A stretch of DNA of 64,000 nt from Williamsia sp. 1138. GTDB taxonomy: Bacteria; Actinomycetota; Actinomycetes; Mycobacteriales; Mycobacteriaceae. The position numbers and the translations under genes are program-made. Of this stretch, positions 1-8,297 are shown in pieces; within the stretch, counting starts at the first letter, position 1; every line of letters starts with the position of its first letter. The notes below the pieces were generated by a model that saw nothing but the letters and a program-made list of their open reading frames with translations, had not been told where the DNA came from and ran no database searches. The stretch covers positions 62,001-126,000 of the forward strand of contig NZ_MJEJ02000050.1 in NCBI RefSeq assembly GCF_002095435.2, in the 5' to 3' direction.

Positions 1-973
1 CGACCGCCGCAATCACATCCCTGAACTCGACCGAGCCGCCGAGACGACATTCGAGGCGCAGGGATTACGCGTCGGAGAACTGGACTCTCAACTGGCCGAA
101 TATCTTCTTCTCGAGCACGACGTGCGGGTTGTCATCGACAATGACGACGGCGAGATCGGCTCTCGTAAAAGGGTATTCGACTCAGAAACTCAGCTGTTGC
201 GCATCGCGCAACGACTCGATGCCGGGCAGCGCGCATTCCAGATGGCCACCCAATTGGCGTTTCTGGAGCATGCCGACCGCATCGACTCGATCCTGGCGCA
301 GGACAACACGCTCAGCGAACAGTCGCAATCGGTGGCCAGGATCGGCCTGGCCAACTACTTCGCGGGTGCCCTGTTGCTGCCGTACGACAAGTTCCGATCG
401 GCTGCCGAGACCGAGCGCTACGACGTCGACAAACTGGCGCTGCGGTTTCAAGTCGGGTTCGAGACGGTCTGTCACCGACTCTCCACGCTGCAGCGCAACC
501 GTCAACGCGGCGTACCCTTCATCTTCGTCCGGATCGACCGCGCGGGAAATATTTCGAAGCGTCAGTCTGCTACAGCTTTTCACTTCTCACGAGTCGGAGG
601 AAGCTGCCCGCTGTGGGTCGCGCACGAAGCCTTCGCGCAGCCGGACAAGGTGCTGACCCAGGTGGCTCAGATGCCCGACGGTCGGACATATCTGTGGATT
701 GCCCGCACAGTGCGGACCGCGTCGGCCGGGTACCGTTCGCCGGAGAAGATGTTCGTGGTCGCCCTTGGTTGCGATGTCGCCTACGCCGATCGGCTCGTCT
801 ATTCGACGGGCATCGCTGTCGACGATCCCGCCATCACCGTGCCGATCGGCGCCGGCTGCAAGGTGTGCGACCGCCCATCCTGTCCACAACGCGCATTTCC
901 ACAGTTGGGTAGGCCCGTGGTGGTCGACGAACGGCAGAGCAGCGATCTGCCCTACCCAGCCACCGTTCGCTGA
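1..973 (+). CDS. Short-chain acyl-CoA-responsive transcriptional regulator, RamB/PrpR type (5' truncated)
   Basis: The reading frame is open from base 2, so the gene begins upstream of the window; only the ImmA/IrrE-like middle and the DUF2083 C-terminal region are present. The C-terminus carries a cysteine group (GCKVCDRPSCPQRAFP) typical of the RamB/PrpR/MceR family. Members have an N-terminal XRE helix-turn-helix (outside the window) and control acetate, propionate or sterol catabolism in mycobacteria. PrpR of M. tuberculosis is reported to carry an Fe-S cluster on C-terminal cysteines; that this protein does so is inference. It converges on the permease at 990-2471. Which family member it is cannot be decided without the N-terminus. 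Confidence 0.85.
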   Translation, partial: DRRNHIPELDRAAETTFEAQGLRVGELDSQLAEYLLLEHDVRVVIDNDDGEIGSRKRVFDSETQLLRIAQRLDAGQRAFQMATQLAFLEHADRIDSILAQDNTLSEQSQSVARIGLANYFAGALLLPYDKFRSAAETERYDVDKLALRFQVGFETVCHRLSTLQRNRQRGVPFIFVRIDRAGNISKRQSATAFHFSRVGGSCPLWVAHEAFAQPDKVLTQVAQMPDGRTYLWIARTVRTASAGYRSPEKMFVVALGCDVAYADRLVYSTGIAVDDPAITVPIGAGCKVCDRPSCPQRAFPQLGRPVVVDERQSSDLPYPATVR

Positions 974-989
974 CCGGTGCCGCGTCCGG

Positions 990-2471
990 TCACTTGACCG
1001 GGGTGTCGTCGTTCTCGAGCGCCGCAGCGTCTTCGAAACCGGTTCCCCGGTCTTCCATCCGGTTGACCACGTACGTCACGCCCCACAGCACCACGCCCAG
1101 CAGCAGCATGACTCCAGCGATCTTGTACTGGATCATCTGGGTGTCGGTGCGAGCCCACGGCCCGGCGAGGAACAGACACAGCACCGCGCCCAGGACGGGG
1201 ATCCAGACCGGGGCCCGGAAGAATGTCTTGTCCTGGGCTCGTTTGAGGACAAGGCACGCGACGTTCACGACTGCGAACACACACAGCAGCAGCAGGCCGG
1301 TTGTCCCGGACAGTGCCGCCACCACCTCATTACCGGACAACTGGTTCACGACGATGATGAGAGCGAACGAGAGGAGCGTCGTGAAGATGATCGCGGTCCA
1401 GGGCGAGCGGCGATTCGGCAGGACCTTACCGAGTGACCGCGGCAGGACCCGTTGTTTCGACATTCCGTAGATCAGCCTGCTGGCCATCAGCATGTTGATC
1501 AGGGCCGTGTTCGCCACGGCGAACACGGTCAGGTACGGAAAGATCTCATCAATCGGGACCGAGGGTGCACCGATCCGGACCACGTGCAGCAAGATCCCCT
1601 CATCACCGGAGTCGTAGTCCAGCGGCAGCACCGCGATCACCGCGACCACGACGAGAACGTAGATCAGGCAGGCAGCGCCCAAACCGGTGAGCATCGTCTT
1701 GGGGAAGATCTTCTGCGGTTCCTTGACCTCCTCGACCATGTTCACCGAGTCCTCGAAACCGACCATCGCGAAGAAAGCGATCGTCGTCGCGATCGTGGTG
1801 GCCAGGAACCAGCCCTTGTCGTTGGCGTCCTCGAACACCACCAGGTTCCCGATGTCGCCCTCACCGGTGCCGCGGCCGGCGGCCACAAACCCGATGACGA
1901 TCACGATCATGAGGGCGAGCATCTCGACCAGGGTGAGAACGACGTTGAAACGGACCGATTCACCGACGCCGCGCAGGTTGATCAGCGCCAACAGCACCAT
2001 GAAACCCAACGCGACAGCCAGTTGCGCACCCGTCCCCGTGGGGACGTTGAACCATCCGAGCCCATCGGCGTCGCTGAAGGATTCGTGCAAACCTTCCAAC
2101 AAGTTGCCGGCAACGACATTCGACGACGTCGAGGCGCTGGTGATGCCCGAACACACCACGGCGAACGCCACGAGGAACGTGACGAAGTGAATACCGAACG
2201 CCTTCTGCGTGTACAACGCCGCACCCGCGCATTGCGGGAACTTGGTCACCAGTTCCAGGTAAGAGAACGCCGTCAACGTCGCAACAGCGAAGGCGAGGAT
2301 GAACGGCAACCACGCCATGCCGCCGACGTTGTCGATCATCTGCCCGGTCACGGCGTACACACCGGCGCCGAGGATGTCGCCGACGATGAACAGCAGGAGC
2401 AGGCGTGGACCCATCACCCGCTTGAGTTCGGGTTCGGCCTTGGGTGGCGGATTGACTGTCGCTTGCGTCAT
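990..2471 (-). CDS. APC-superfamily amino acid/amine permease
   Basis: A 493-residue polytopic membrane protein with about a dozen hydrophobic segments and the APC N-terminal signature (GDILGAGVYAVTGQM). The frame reaches an ATG at 2486, but an AAGGA ribosome-binding sequence lies about 8 nt before the ATG at 2471 (MTQATVNPPP), which I chose. It is transcribed divergently from the purine deaminase/dehydrogenase operon starting at 2611, so it may import a purine or related nitrogen compound. However, APC members mostly carry amino acids or amines, and the substrate cannot be read from sequence. Confidence 0.85.
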   Translation of the reverse strand: MTQATVNPPPKAEPELKRVMGPRLLLLFIVGDILGAGVYAVTGQMIDNVGGMAWLPFILAFAVATLTAFSYLELVTKFPQCAGAALYTQKAFGIHFVTFLVAFAVVCSGITSASTSSNVVAGNLLEGLHESFSDADGLGWFNVPTGTGAQLAVALGFMVLLALINLRGVGESVRFNVVLTLVEMLALMIVIVIGFVAAGRGTGEGDIGNLVVFEDANDKGWFLATTIATTIAFFAMVGFEDSVNMVEEVKEPQKIFPKTMLTGLGAACLIYVLVVVAVIAVLPLDYDSGDEGILLHVVRIGAPSVPIDEIFPYLTVFAVANTALINMLMASRLIYGMSKQRVLPRSLGKVLPNRRSPWTAIIFTTLLSFALIIVVNQLSGNEVVAALSGTTGLLLLCVFAVVNVACLVLKRAQDKTFFRAPVWIPVLGAVLCLFLAGPWARTDTQMIQYKIAGVMLLLGVVLWGVTYVVNRMEDRGTGFEDAAALENDDTPVK

Positions 2472-2489
2472 TTCGGATCCTTCCATTGC

Positions 2490-2505
2490 CTGGAACAGAT
2501 TCCAG
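2490..2505. promoter_or_regulatory. Candidate operator (inverted repeat) between the permease and the deaminase operon
   Basis: CTGGAA-CAGA-TTCCAG is a perfect 6-bp inverted repeat with a 4-bp centre in the 139-bp divergent intergenic region, about 19 bp upstream of the permease start. Its size and place fit a dimeric repressor site, but no cognate regulator is encoded next to it. Confidence 0.35.
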
Positions 2506-2610
2506 CTAGCCTGTACCCGAATTGCCCGACTCGCAAATGGTAGGACTCCGAGGTGGTCCGCCGTGGCCAGTTGTCATTTTTCTGTAACTCCGTCGTCGTA
2601 CGGTGGCGCC

Positions 2611-3966
2611 ATGAGCACAATCATCGAGAACGCCTTCATCGTGACGATGGATGCGGGGCGACGTGAGCTGCGCAGCGGATCGGTGGTCGTCGTCGGCAAC
2701 ACGATCTCGGCGGTAGTTGACGGCGCTGTCGACGATGAGCTCCGAGACGCCAGTGAGGTGATCGACGGCACCGGATGCATCCTGACCCCGGGGCTGATCA
2801 ACACCCATCACCACCTGTACCAGTGGATCACCCGTGGCCTGGCAGCCGATCACACCCTGTTCCAATGGCTCACCACCCTTTACCCCATCTGGGCGGGCAT
2901 CGATGAGGAGGCCGTGAACGTCGCTGCCACAGGTGCACTCGGCTGGCTCGCGCTCTCCGGTTGCACCACCAGTACCGACCACCACTACGTCTTTCCCAAA
3001 GAAGGCGGTGACCTGCTGGCGGCAGAAATCCGTGCCGCGCAGGCCGTCGGAGTCCGGTTCCATCCGACCCGGGGGTCGATGGATCTCAGCGAGAAGGACG
3101 GTGGCCTGCCACCGGACAGCGTCGTGGAGACGATCGATCAGATCATGACCGCGAGTTCGGATGCCATCTCGCGGTGGCACGATCCGTCCCCCGACGCGAT
3201 GATCAAGATCGCCCTCGCGCCGTGCTCCCCATTTTCTGTGACGGCCGACCTGCTGCGCGCGTCCGCGGAACTCGCGCGGGAGCGCAACGTCCGGCTGCAC
3301 ACGCACCTCGCCGAGACTGTCGACGAATCCGACTACACGGCAGAGCACTTCGGTTGCACTCCGCTCGAGTACATGGAGAGCGTCGGCTGGGTCGGTCCCG
3401 ATGTCTGGTTTGCGCATGGCGTGCACTTCGACGACAGGTCCATCGCCACCCTGGCCGCAACGCAGAGCGCAATCGCGCACTGCCCCACCTCCAATGCCCG
3501 CCTCGGCGCCGGGATCGCCCGTACTCGGGATCTGCTCGCGGCAGGGGTCCCGGTCGGCCTCGGCGTCGACGGCTCGGCATCCAACGAGTCGTGCCGACTA
3601 CTCGAAGAAGCGCATCAGGCCGTGATGATGGCACGGGCGATCGGCGGACCGACAGCGCTGACCACGCGGACCGCACTGGAACTGGCGACTCTCGGCGGCG
3701 CCAAGGTGCTGGGCTACAGCAATCTCGGATCCATCGAGCCGGGCAAGCTTGCCGACCTGGTGCTGTGGCGACTCGACGGCCTGGGTCACAGCGGCATCGC
3801 AGATCCGGTGGCCGCACTGGTCCTGGGTGATGTGCCACCCATCGAACGGTCCTGGGTCAACGGTGAGGTCGTCGTGAGCGGTGGCGAACTGACGGGTGTC
3901 GATGCCGAGGTGATCGCGGCGAAGGTGGCTGCGGCGCACATGGCACTGATCGCAAAGGCCGGCTGA
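2611..3966 (+). CDS. 8-oxoguanine deaminase-like / SsnA-like amidohydrolase
   Basis: A 451-residue metal-dependent hydrolase of the amidohydrolase superfamily. Visible motifs are the metal-binding NTHHHLYQW (His66-68), HTHLAET (His230, His232), AHG (His269) and a catalytic Asp at GLGVDGSASNE (Asp320). The APCSPFSVT stretch is characteristic of 8-oxoguanine/hydroxyatrazine deaminases, which deaminate 8-oxoguanine to urate. The longer open frame begins at 2299, but the N-terminal beta-strand typical of the family starts at ATG 2611. Its stop overlaps the start of the FAD subunit by one base (3966), so the three genes to 7536 form one operon. Guanine or another aminopurine is the alternative substrate. 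Confidence 0.85.
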   Translation: MSTIIENAFIVTMDAGRRELRSGSVVVVGNTISAVVDGAVDDELRDASEVIDGTGCILTPGLINTHHHLYQWITRGLAADHTLFQWLTTLYPIWAGIDEEAVNVAATGALGWLALSGCTTSTDHHYVFPKEGGDLLAAEIRAAQAVGVRFHPTRGSMDLSEKDGGLPPDSVVETIDQIMTASSDAISRWHDPSPDAMIKIALAPCSPFSVTADLLRASAELARERNVRLHTHLAETVDESDYTAEHFGCTPLEYMESVGWVGPDVWFAHGVHFDDRSIATLAATQSAIAHCPTSNARLGAGIARTRDLLAAGVPVGLGVDGSASNESCRLLEEAHQAVMMARAIGGPTALTTRTALELATLGGAKVLGYSNLGSIEPGKLADLVLWRLDGLGHSGIADPVAALVLGDVPPIERSWVNGEVVVSGGELTGVDAEVIAAKVAAAHMALIAKAG

Positions 3967-4790
3967 TGGACCTGCACACCATCGACTCGGTCTCGATGCC
4001 ACGTACCCGCGCAGATCTCGCCGACCTGTGCGCGACCGACGGATTGATGGCGGGCGGAACGTGGTTGATGAGCGAACCGCAGTTGCATCTGCGCCGGATC
4101 GTCGACCTGAGCGGAATGAACTGGCCCGACCTGACCATGACCGACGCCGGACTCGACATCGCTGCGACCTGCAGCATCTCCTCACTCGTGACGGCCACCT
4201 ACCCAGCGGATTGGGTTGCCACCACCGTGTTCCGGCAGGCCGCGCAGGCGTTGCTCGCGTCGTTCAAGATCTGGCAGAACGCCACCGTCGGCGGCAACAT
4301 CTGCCTCGGTTTCCCGGCGGGAGCGATGATCTCGATGGCGTCCGCGCTCGACGCCGAGCTGCTGATCTGGCGGGCCGATGGGACCGACCTCCGCTGTTCG
4401 ACAGCCGAATTCGTGACCGGGATCGCTCACACCATCCTGCGGCCCGGTGACGTCCTGCGGTCGATTCGGCTTCCCGCCACCGCACTACGGCAGCCGACGA
4501 TCCTGCGCAAGACGGCGATGTCGCCACTCGGGCGGTCGGGGGCCGTGGTGATCGGCCGCGCAGCACCGGCCGGGATCGTCGTGTCGGTCACCGCCGCAAC
4601 AGATGTCCCCTATGTGATCGCCACCGACTCCACAGCACCCACGCGTGTGCTCGAGCAGGTCTATGCGGCGATTCCCACCGACGCCTACTACTCCGACCCG
4701 CATGGCGAAGCCGGCTGGCGTCGGCAAGTGACAGGGGTACTCACGAGGGCTGTGGTCGTGGAACTGTCCGAGCCACGAATGAATGCATGA
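3966..4790 (+). CDS. Xanthine dehydrogenase-family FAD-binding subunit
   Basis: A 274-residue protein of the CoxM/XdhB/YgfM FAD-binding type. The first FAD motif is seen as MAGGTWLM near residue 25 and the second as NATVGGNICLGFPAG near residue 110. It would pass electrons from the Fe-S clusters of the partner at 4804-7536 to FAD and on to NAD or another acceptor. It overlaps the upstream deaminase by one base and lies 13 bp before the fused large subunit. It is slightly shorter than typical XdhB proteins, as is YgfM. The gene order amidohydrolase, FAD subunit, fused Fe-S/Mo subunit matches E. coli ssnA-ygfM-xdhD. Confidence 0.85.
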   Translation: MDLHTIDSVSMPRTRADLADLCATDGLMAGGTWLMSEPQLHLRRIVDLSGMNWPDLTMTDAGLDIAATCSISSLVTATYPADWVATTVFRQAAQALLASFKIWQNATVGGNICLGFPAGAMISMASALDAELLIWRADGTDLRCSTAEFVTGIAHTILRPGDVLRSIRLPATALRQPTILRKTAMSPLGRSGAVVIGRAAPAGIVVSVTAATDVPYVIATDSTAPTRVLEQVYAAIPTDAYYSDPHGEAGWRRQVTGVLTRAVVVELSEPRMNA

Positions 4791-4803
4791 AGGGCGGTCG
4801 ACC

Positions 4804-7536
4804 ATGAAGATCAACGGTCAGTTCGTCGACGCCGTTCCGGCGCCAGGGCAATGCCTACGCTCTTTCTTGCGTGAACAGGGCCGGGACGATGTCAAGAAAG
4901 GTTGCGACGCGGGAGATTGCGGGGCCTGTTCAGTCCTCGTCGACGGCAAGGCGCAACACTCCTGCATCGTCCCCGCACACCGGGTCGCGGACGCCGAGAT
5001 CACGACGGTCGCGGGCCTCGGGACACCGGAGAATCTGCATCCGATGCAGCAGAGGTTCGTCGACGCTGCCGGCTTCCAATGCGGATTCTGCACGGCCGGA
5101 ATGGTTGTCACCGCGAGTGCTCTCGATGAGGATCAGCGCTCGGACCTGCCGAACAGCCTCAAGGGCAACCTGTGCCGTTGCACCGGTTACCGCTCCATCC
5201 GCGATGCACTCGACGAAGTGGTGGGCACCGAGAAGGTCGCACCCGGCGATCCCGGGGTGTCGGTGGGCAAATCCGTCCAGGCACCCGCCGCGCCGCGGAT
5301 AGTGACCGGCACGGAGCCGTACACGATGGATCGCCTCCCCACGGATCTCGGCCACGTCGCAGTGATCGGCAGTCCGCACCCCCACGCCCGCATCGTCGCC
5401 ATCGACACCACTGCCGCGGAACAGGTTCCGGGGGTGCGTGCGGTGCTGACCCATCGAGACGACCCCGGAGTGCTCTTCTCGACCGCCCGCCACGACAACC
5501 GGCTCGACGACCCGGACGACGGACGGGTCTTCGATGTCACCCTGCGCTTCGTGGGTCAGCGGGTCGCCGCGGTGGTCGCGGACTCGATGACCATCGCACG
5601 CAGGGCGAGTTCCCTGATCACCACCGAGTACGAGGTGCTCCCGGCCAACTTCGACCCCGCCCTCGCCACCGAGCCGGGCACGCCACTCGTACACGGTGAC
5701 AAAGGTCCCGAGGCACGGATCGCCGACCCCGGGACAAACCTCGTCGCCGCACTGGACGGCACGGTGGGCGACATCGACGCAGGTATCGCGCTCGCGCGCG
5801 ACACAGGCGGTGCGGTGGTCTCCGGCAGTTGGCAGACCGCCCGGGTACAGCACACGCACCTCGAGACCCACGGCGCGGTCGGCTGGCGCGATGACGAGGG
5901 TCGCATCGTGGTGCGCTCGAGCACTCAGGTGCCGTTCCTCATCCGCGACGAGCTGTGCCACATCTTCGACCTGCCGCGAGATCAGGTTCGGGTGTACGCA
6001 GCGCGGGTCGGCGGCGGATTCGGCGGCAAGCAGGAATTGCTCACCGAAGACCTCGTCGTGCTGGCGATGCTCAAGACCGGACGGCCGGTGGTCTACGAGT
6101 TCACCAGGACCGATCAATTCACCATCGCACCGTGTCGTCACCCCATGCGGGTCGACGTCACCGCCGCGGCAGGGGCGGACGGCGTGCTCACAGCACTGTC
6201 GGTGTCGGTGCTCTCCGATGCCGGGGCCTACGGAAACCACAGCGGCGGTGTGATGTTCCACGGCTGCAGCGAATCCGTCGCGCTCTATCGGAGTCCGAAC
6301 AAGCATGTCGACGCACGCGCGGTGTACACCAACAACATTCCCTCGGGCGCCTTCCGTGGATACGGACTCGGCCAGGTCGCCTTCGGTATCGAGGGAGCCA
6401 TCGATGAACTGGCGGCCCGCCTAGATATCGACCCGTTCGAGATGCGCAGAATCAATGTCGTCGTACCCGGTGATGATTTTGTGTCGTGGGAGATCGAGGA
6501 GGGAGATCTCGAGTTCGGCAGTTATGGACTGGACCAGTGCATCGATCTCGCACAACAGGCGCTGCTCGCGGGTCGAGCCGACCCGGTACGTGGGGGCGTC
6601 GAACTCCGGCAACTGCCCGAGTGGGAGATCGGAGAAGGCATGGCGGCGGCGATGATCGCCACCATCCCGCCACGAGGACACTTCGCCGAGGCCGCGATGA
6701 CGCTGACCACCGACGGGGAGTACATCGCCGCGGTGGGTACCGCCGAGTTCGGCAACGGGACCACCACCGTGCTGACCCAGATCGCTGCCTCCGCGCTGGG
6801 GTGCCCCCCGGGCCAGATCACGATTCGGCAGGCAGACACCGACGAGATCGGCTACGACACCGGCGCATTCGGATCTGCCGGCACCGTCGTCGCGGGCAAG
6901 GCCTTGCGTTCTGCGTGTGATCGATTGCGGGCGAGCATGATCGATGTCGCAGCCCGGGCCCTGGACGTGGACCCGACGGCATGCGTACTGGGACCACAGG
7001 GCATTGCGGCCGGTTCGGACTTCATCGACCTGGCCAGAATCGCTGCGGCGTACGGCGGACCGGTGGCGGCGGAGGGCAAGCACGACGGTAGCCCGCGGTC
7101 GACCGCGTTCAATGTGCACGCGTTCCGGGTGGGGGTGAACACCTCCACCGGCGAAGTGCGGATCCTGCACTCGTTGCAGTCCGCAGACGCCGGAGTGGTG
7201 ATGAATCCTCAGCAGTGTCGCGGCCAGGTCGAAGGCGGTGCGGCGCAGGCGATCGGCAGTTCTCTCTACGAAGAGATGATCCTGGAGAACGGTCACGTCA
7301 TCACCCAGGTACTGCGCAACTACCACATCCCGCAGATCGCCGACGTCCCCGACACCGAGGTCTACTTTGCCGACACCTACGATGCGATCGGGCCGCTGGG
7401 CGCCAAGTCGATGAGCGAGGCACCCTACAACCCGGTGGCCCCTGCACTCGAGAGCGCCATCCGGAACGCGACCGGCGTGCGGGTGTACGAGCTACCGATG
7501 AACCCTCCGAGGGTCTGGCACGCCATCAACCGGTGA
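4804..7536 (+). CDS. Fused 2Fe-2S / molybdopterin-binding xanthine dehydrogenase subunit (XdhD-like)
   Basis: A 910-residue fusion. Residues 1-150 form the two [2Fe-2S] domains: Cys34, Cys39, Cys42 and Cys54 (plant-ferredoxin type), then Cys93, Cys96, Cys124 and Cys126 (CGFC and NLCRC). From about residue 165 the rest is the molybdopterin-binding large subunit with GGGFGGKQE, GAFRGYGLG and the C-terminal GAKSMSEAP that carries the expected catalytic Glu. I chose ATG 4804 because GAAGG lies upstream; an in-frame ATG at 4783 would overlap the FAD gene. The likely reaction is hydroxylation of a purine such as hypoxanthine or xanthine. No XdhC-type cofactor-insertion gene is in the window. Confidence 0.88.
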   Translation: MKINGQFVDAVPAPGQCLRSFLREQGRDDVKKGCDAGDCGACSVLVDGKAQHSCIVPAHRVADAEITTVAGLGTPENLHPMQQRFVDAAGFQCGFCTAGMVVTASALDEDQRSDLPNSLKGNLCRCTGYRSIRDALDEVVGTEKVAPGDPGVSVGKSVQAPAAPRIVTGTEPYTMDRLPTDLGHVAVIGSPHPHARIVAIDTTAAEQVPGVRAVLTHRDDPGVLFSTARHDNRLDDPDDGRVFDVTLRFVGQRVAAVVADSMTIARRASSLITTEYEVLPANFDPALATEPGTPLVHGDKGPEARIADPGTNLVAALDGTVGDIDAGIALARDTGGAVVSGSWQTARVQHTHLETHGAVGWRDDEGRIVVRSSTQVPFLIRDELCHIFDLPRDQVRVYAARVGGGFGGKQELLTEDLVVLAMLKTGRPVVYEFTRTDQFTIAPCRHPMRVDVTAAAGADGVLTALSVSVLSDAGAYGNHSGGVMFHGCSESVALYRSPNKHVDARAVYTNNIPSGAFRGYGLGQVAFGIEGAIDELAARLDIDPFEMRRINVVVPGDDFVSWEIEEGDLEFGSYGLDQCIDLAQQALLAGRADPVRGGVELRQLPEWEIGEGMAAAMIATIPPRGHFAEAAMTLTTDGEYIAAVGTAEFGNGTTTVLTQIAASALGCPPGQITIRQADTDEIGYDTGAFGSAGTVVAGKALRSACDRLRASMIDVAARALDVDPTACVLGPQGIAAGSDFIDLARIAAAYGGPVAAEGKHDGSPRSTAFNVHAFRVGVNTSTGEVRILHSLQSADAGVVMNPQQCRGQVEGGAAQAIGSSLYEEMILENGHVITQVLRNYHIPQIADVPDTEVYFADTYDAIGPLGAKSMSEAPYNPVAPALESAIRNATGVRVYELPMNPPRVWHAINR

Positions 7537-7559
7537 TTCCGGGGCCGCATCGCCCTCTC

Positions 7560-7617
7560 CCACCCGTTTTCGCACGGCCCACCCGCGATTGCCGGTGGAC
7601 CGCACGAAAACGGGTGG
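7560..7617. terminator. Large inverted repeat, likely bidirectional terminator
   Basis: Arms 7560-7583 and 7594-7617 are 24 nt each and complementary except at three positions, with a 10-nt loop. The outer 13 bp are CCACCCGTTTTCG and its complement. It sits between the convergent xanthine dehydrogenase (stop 7536) and decarboxylase-like gene (stop 7629). There is no clear T-tract. Confidence 0.6.
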
Positions 7618-7628
7618 TGGAGGGTCGA

Positions 7629-8297
7629 TCAGCGGGTCGAGATCGTCGTTCCCAGGCCGGTTTCCATCCGCCCGGAGACGATCTGCAGGCCGTGGTGAGT
7701 ACCTGCCGTGAGCCAGGACGTCAACGTCGGGCCGTCCGAGAGCACCGTCACCCGGGCATACCGGGCCTTCCCGGTGAGTTTCGATCCCGCGATGGCCAGC
7801 CCACCGGCAGCCGGCTGCGCGAAGCCGATCCCGCCCTTGATCGGAAACGCGGGGCCGCGACCGTCGGACTGGGTCTGGACGGCCCATTCCGGACCGCTCG
7901 CGCCGGCGCCTGCGAGAACGTCCCCGGTGAACGTGGCCATCACTTTGGGCAGTTGCCAGTGCTCGCGGCCACCGTGCACCGAGGCAGCGGAGTCGACGGC
8001 GATGAAAGGTACCGAGATGCGCGGAAGCGCACCCAGCCCGCCGCCGGGCCGCCGCAACACGGGGCTGGCGAGGATCTCGCGATACGGGCCGACCGGCGAA
8101 TCGAGGTAGTCGACGACCATACCCAGTGTGATGCCGATAGTGGACTCGGAGTCCCCGGCGGACTGGGCACCGATGTCTCTTGCGGCCTGGGTGCTGCGGT
8201 GCCACCAGATGGTGGCACGCACATTCGCGGGCCAGGGTGGCGGCGCGCTGACCGGCACCTCGCCGGGGTCGACGTCGGATTCGGCCACACTCCACAT
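7629..8297 (-). CDS. Acetoacetate decarboxylase-superfamily protein
   Basis: A 222-residue protein of the acetoacetate decarboxylase fold. The middle contains a family-like stretch, HWQLPKVMATF, whose Lys aligns with the Schiff-base lysine region (YPKK) of classical enzymes; only one of the two lysines is present. The open frame extends much further, but the ATG at 8297 overlaps the stop of the oxidase gene by 3 nt, so translation is probably coupled. As the last gene of the TetR-monooxygenase-oxidase operon it may process a keto product or be a non-decarboxylating relative. Family placement is fairly safe; the reaction is not. Confidence 0.72.
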   Translation of the reverse strand: MWSVAESDVDPGEVPVSAPPPWPANVRATIWWHRSTQAARDIGAQSAGDSESTIGITLGMVVDYLDSPVGPYREILASPVLRRPGGGLGALPRISVPFIAVDSAASVHGGREHWQLPKVMATFTGDVLAGAGASGPEWAVQTQSDGRGPAFPIKGGIGFAQPAAGGLAIAGSKLTGKARYARVTVLSDGPTLTSWLTAGTHHGLQIVSGRMETGLGTTISTR

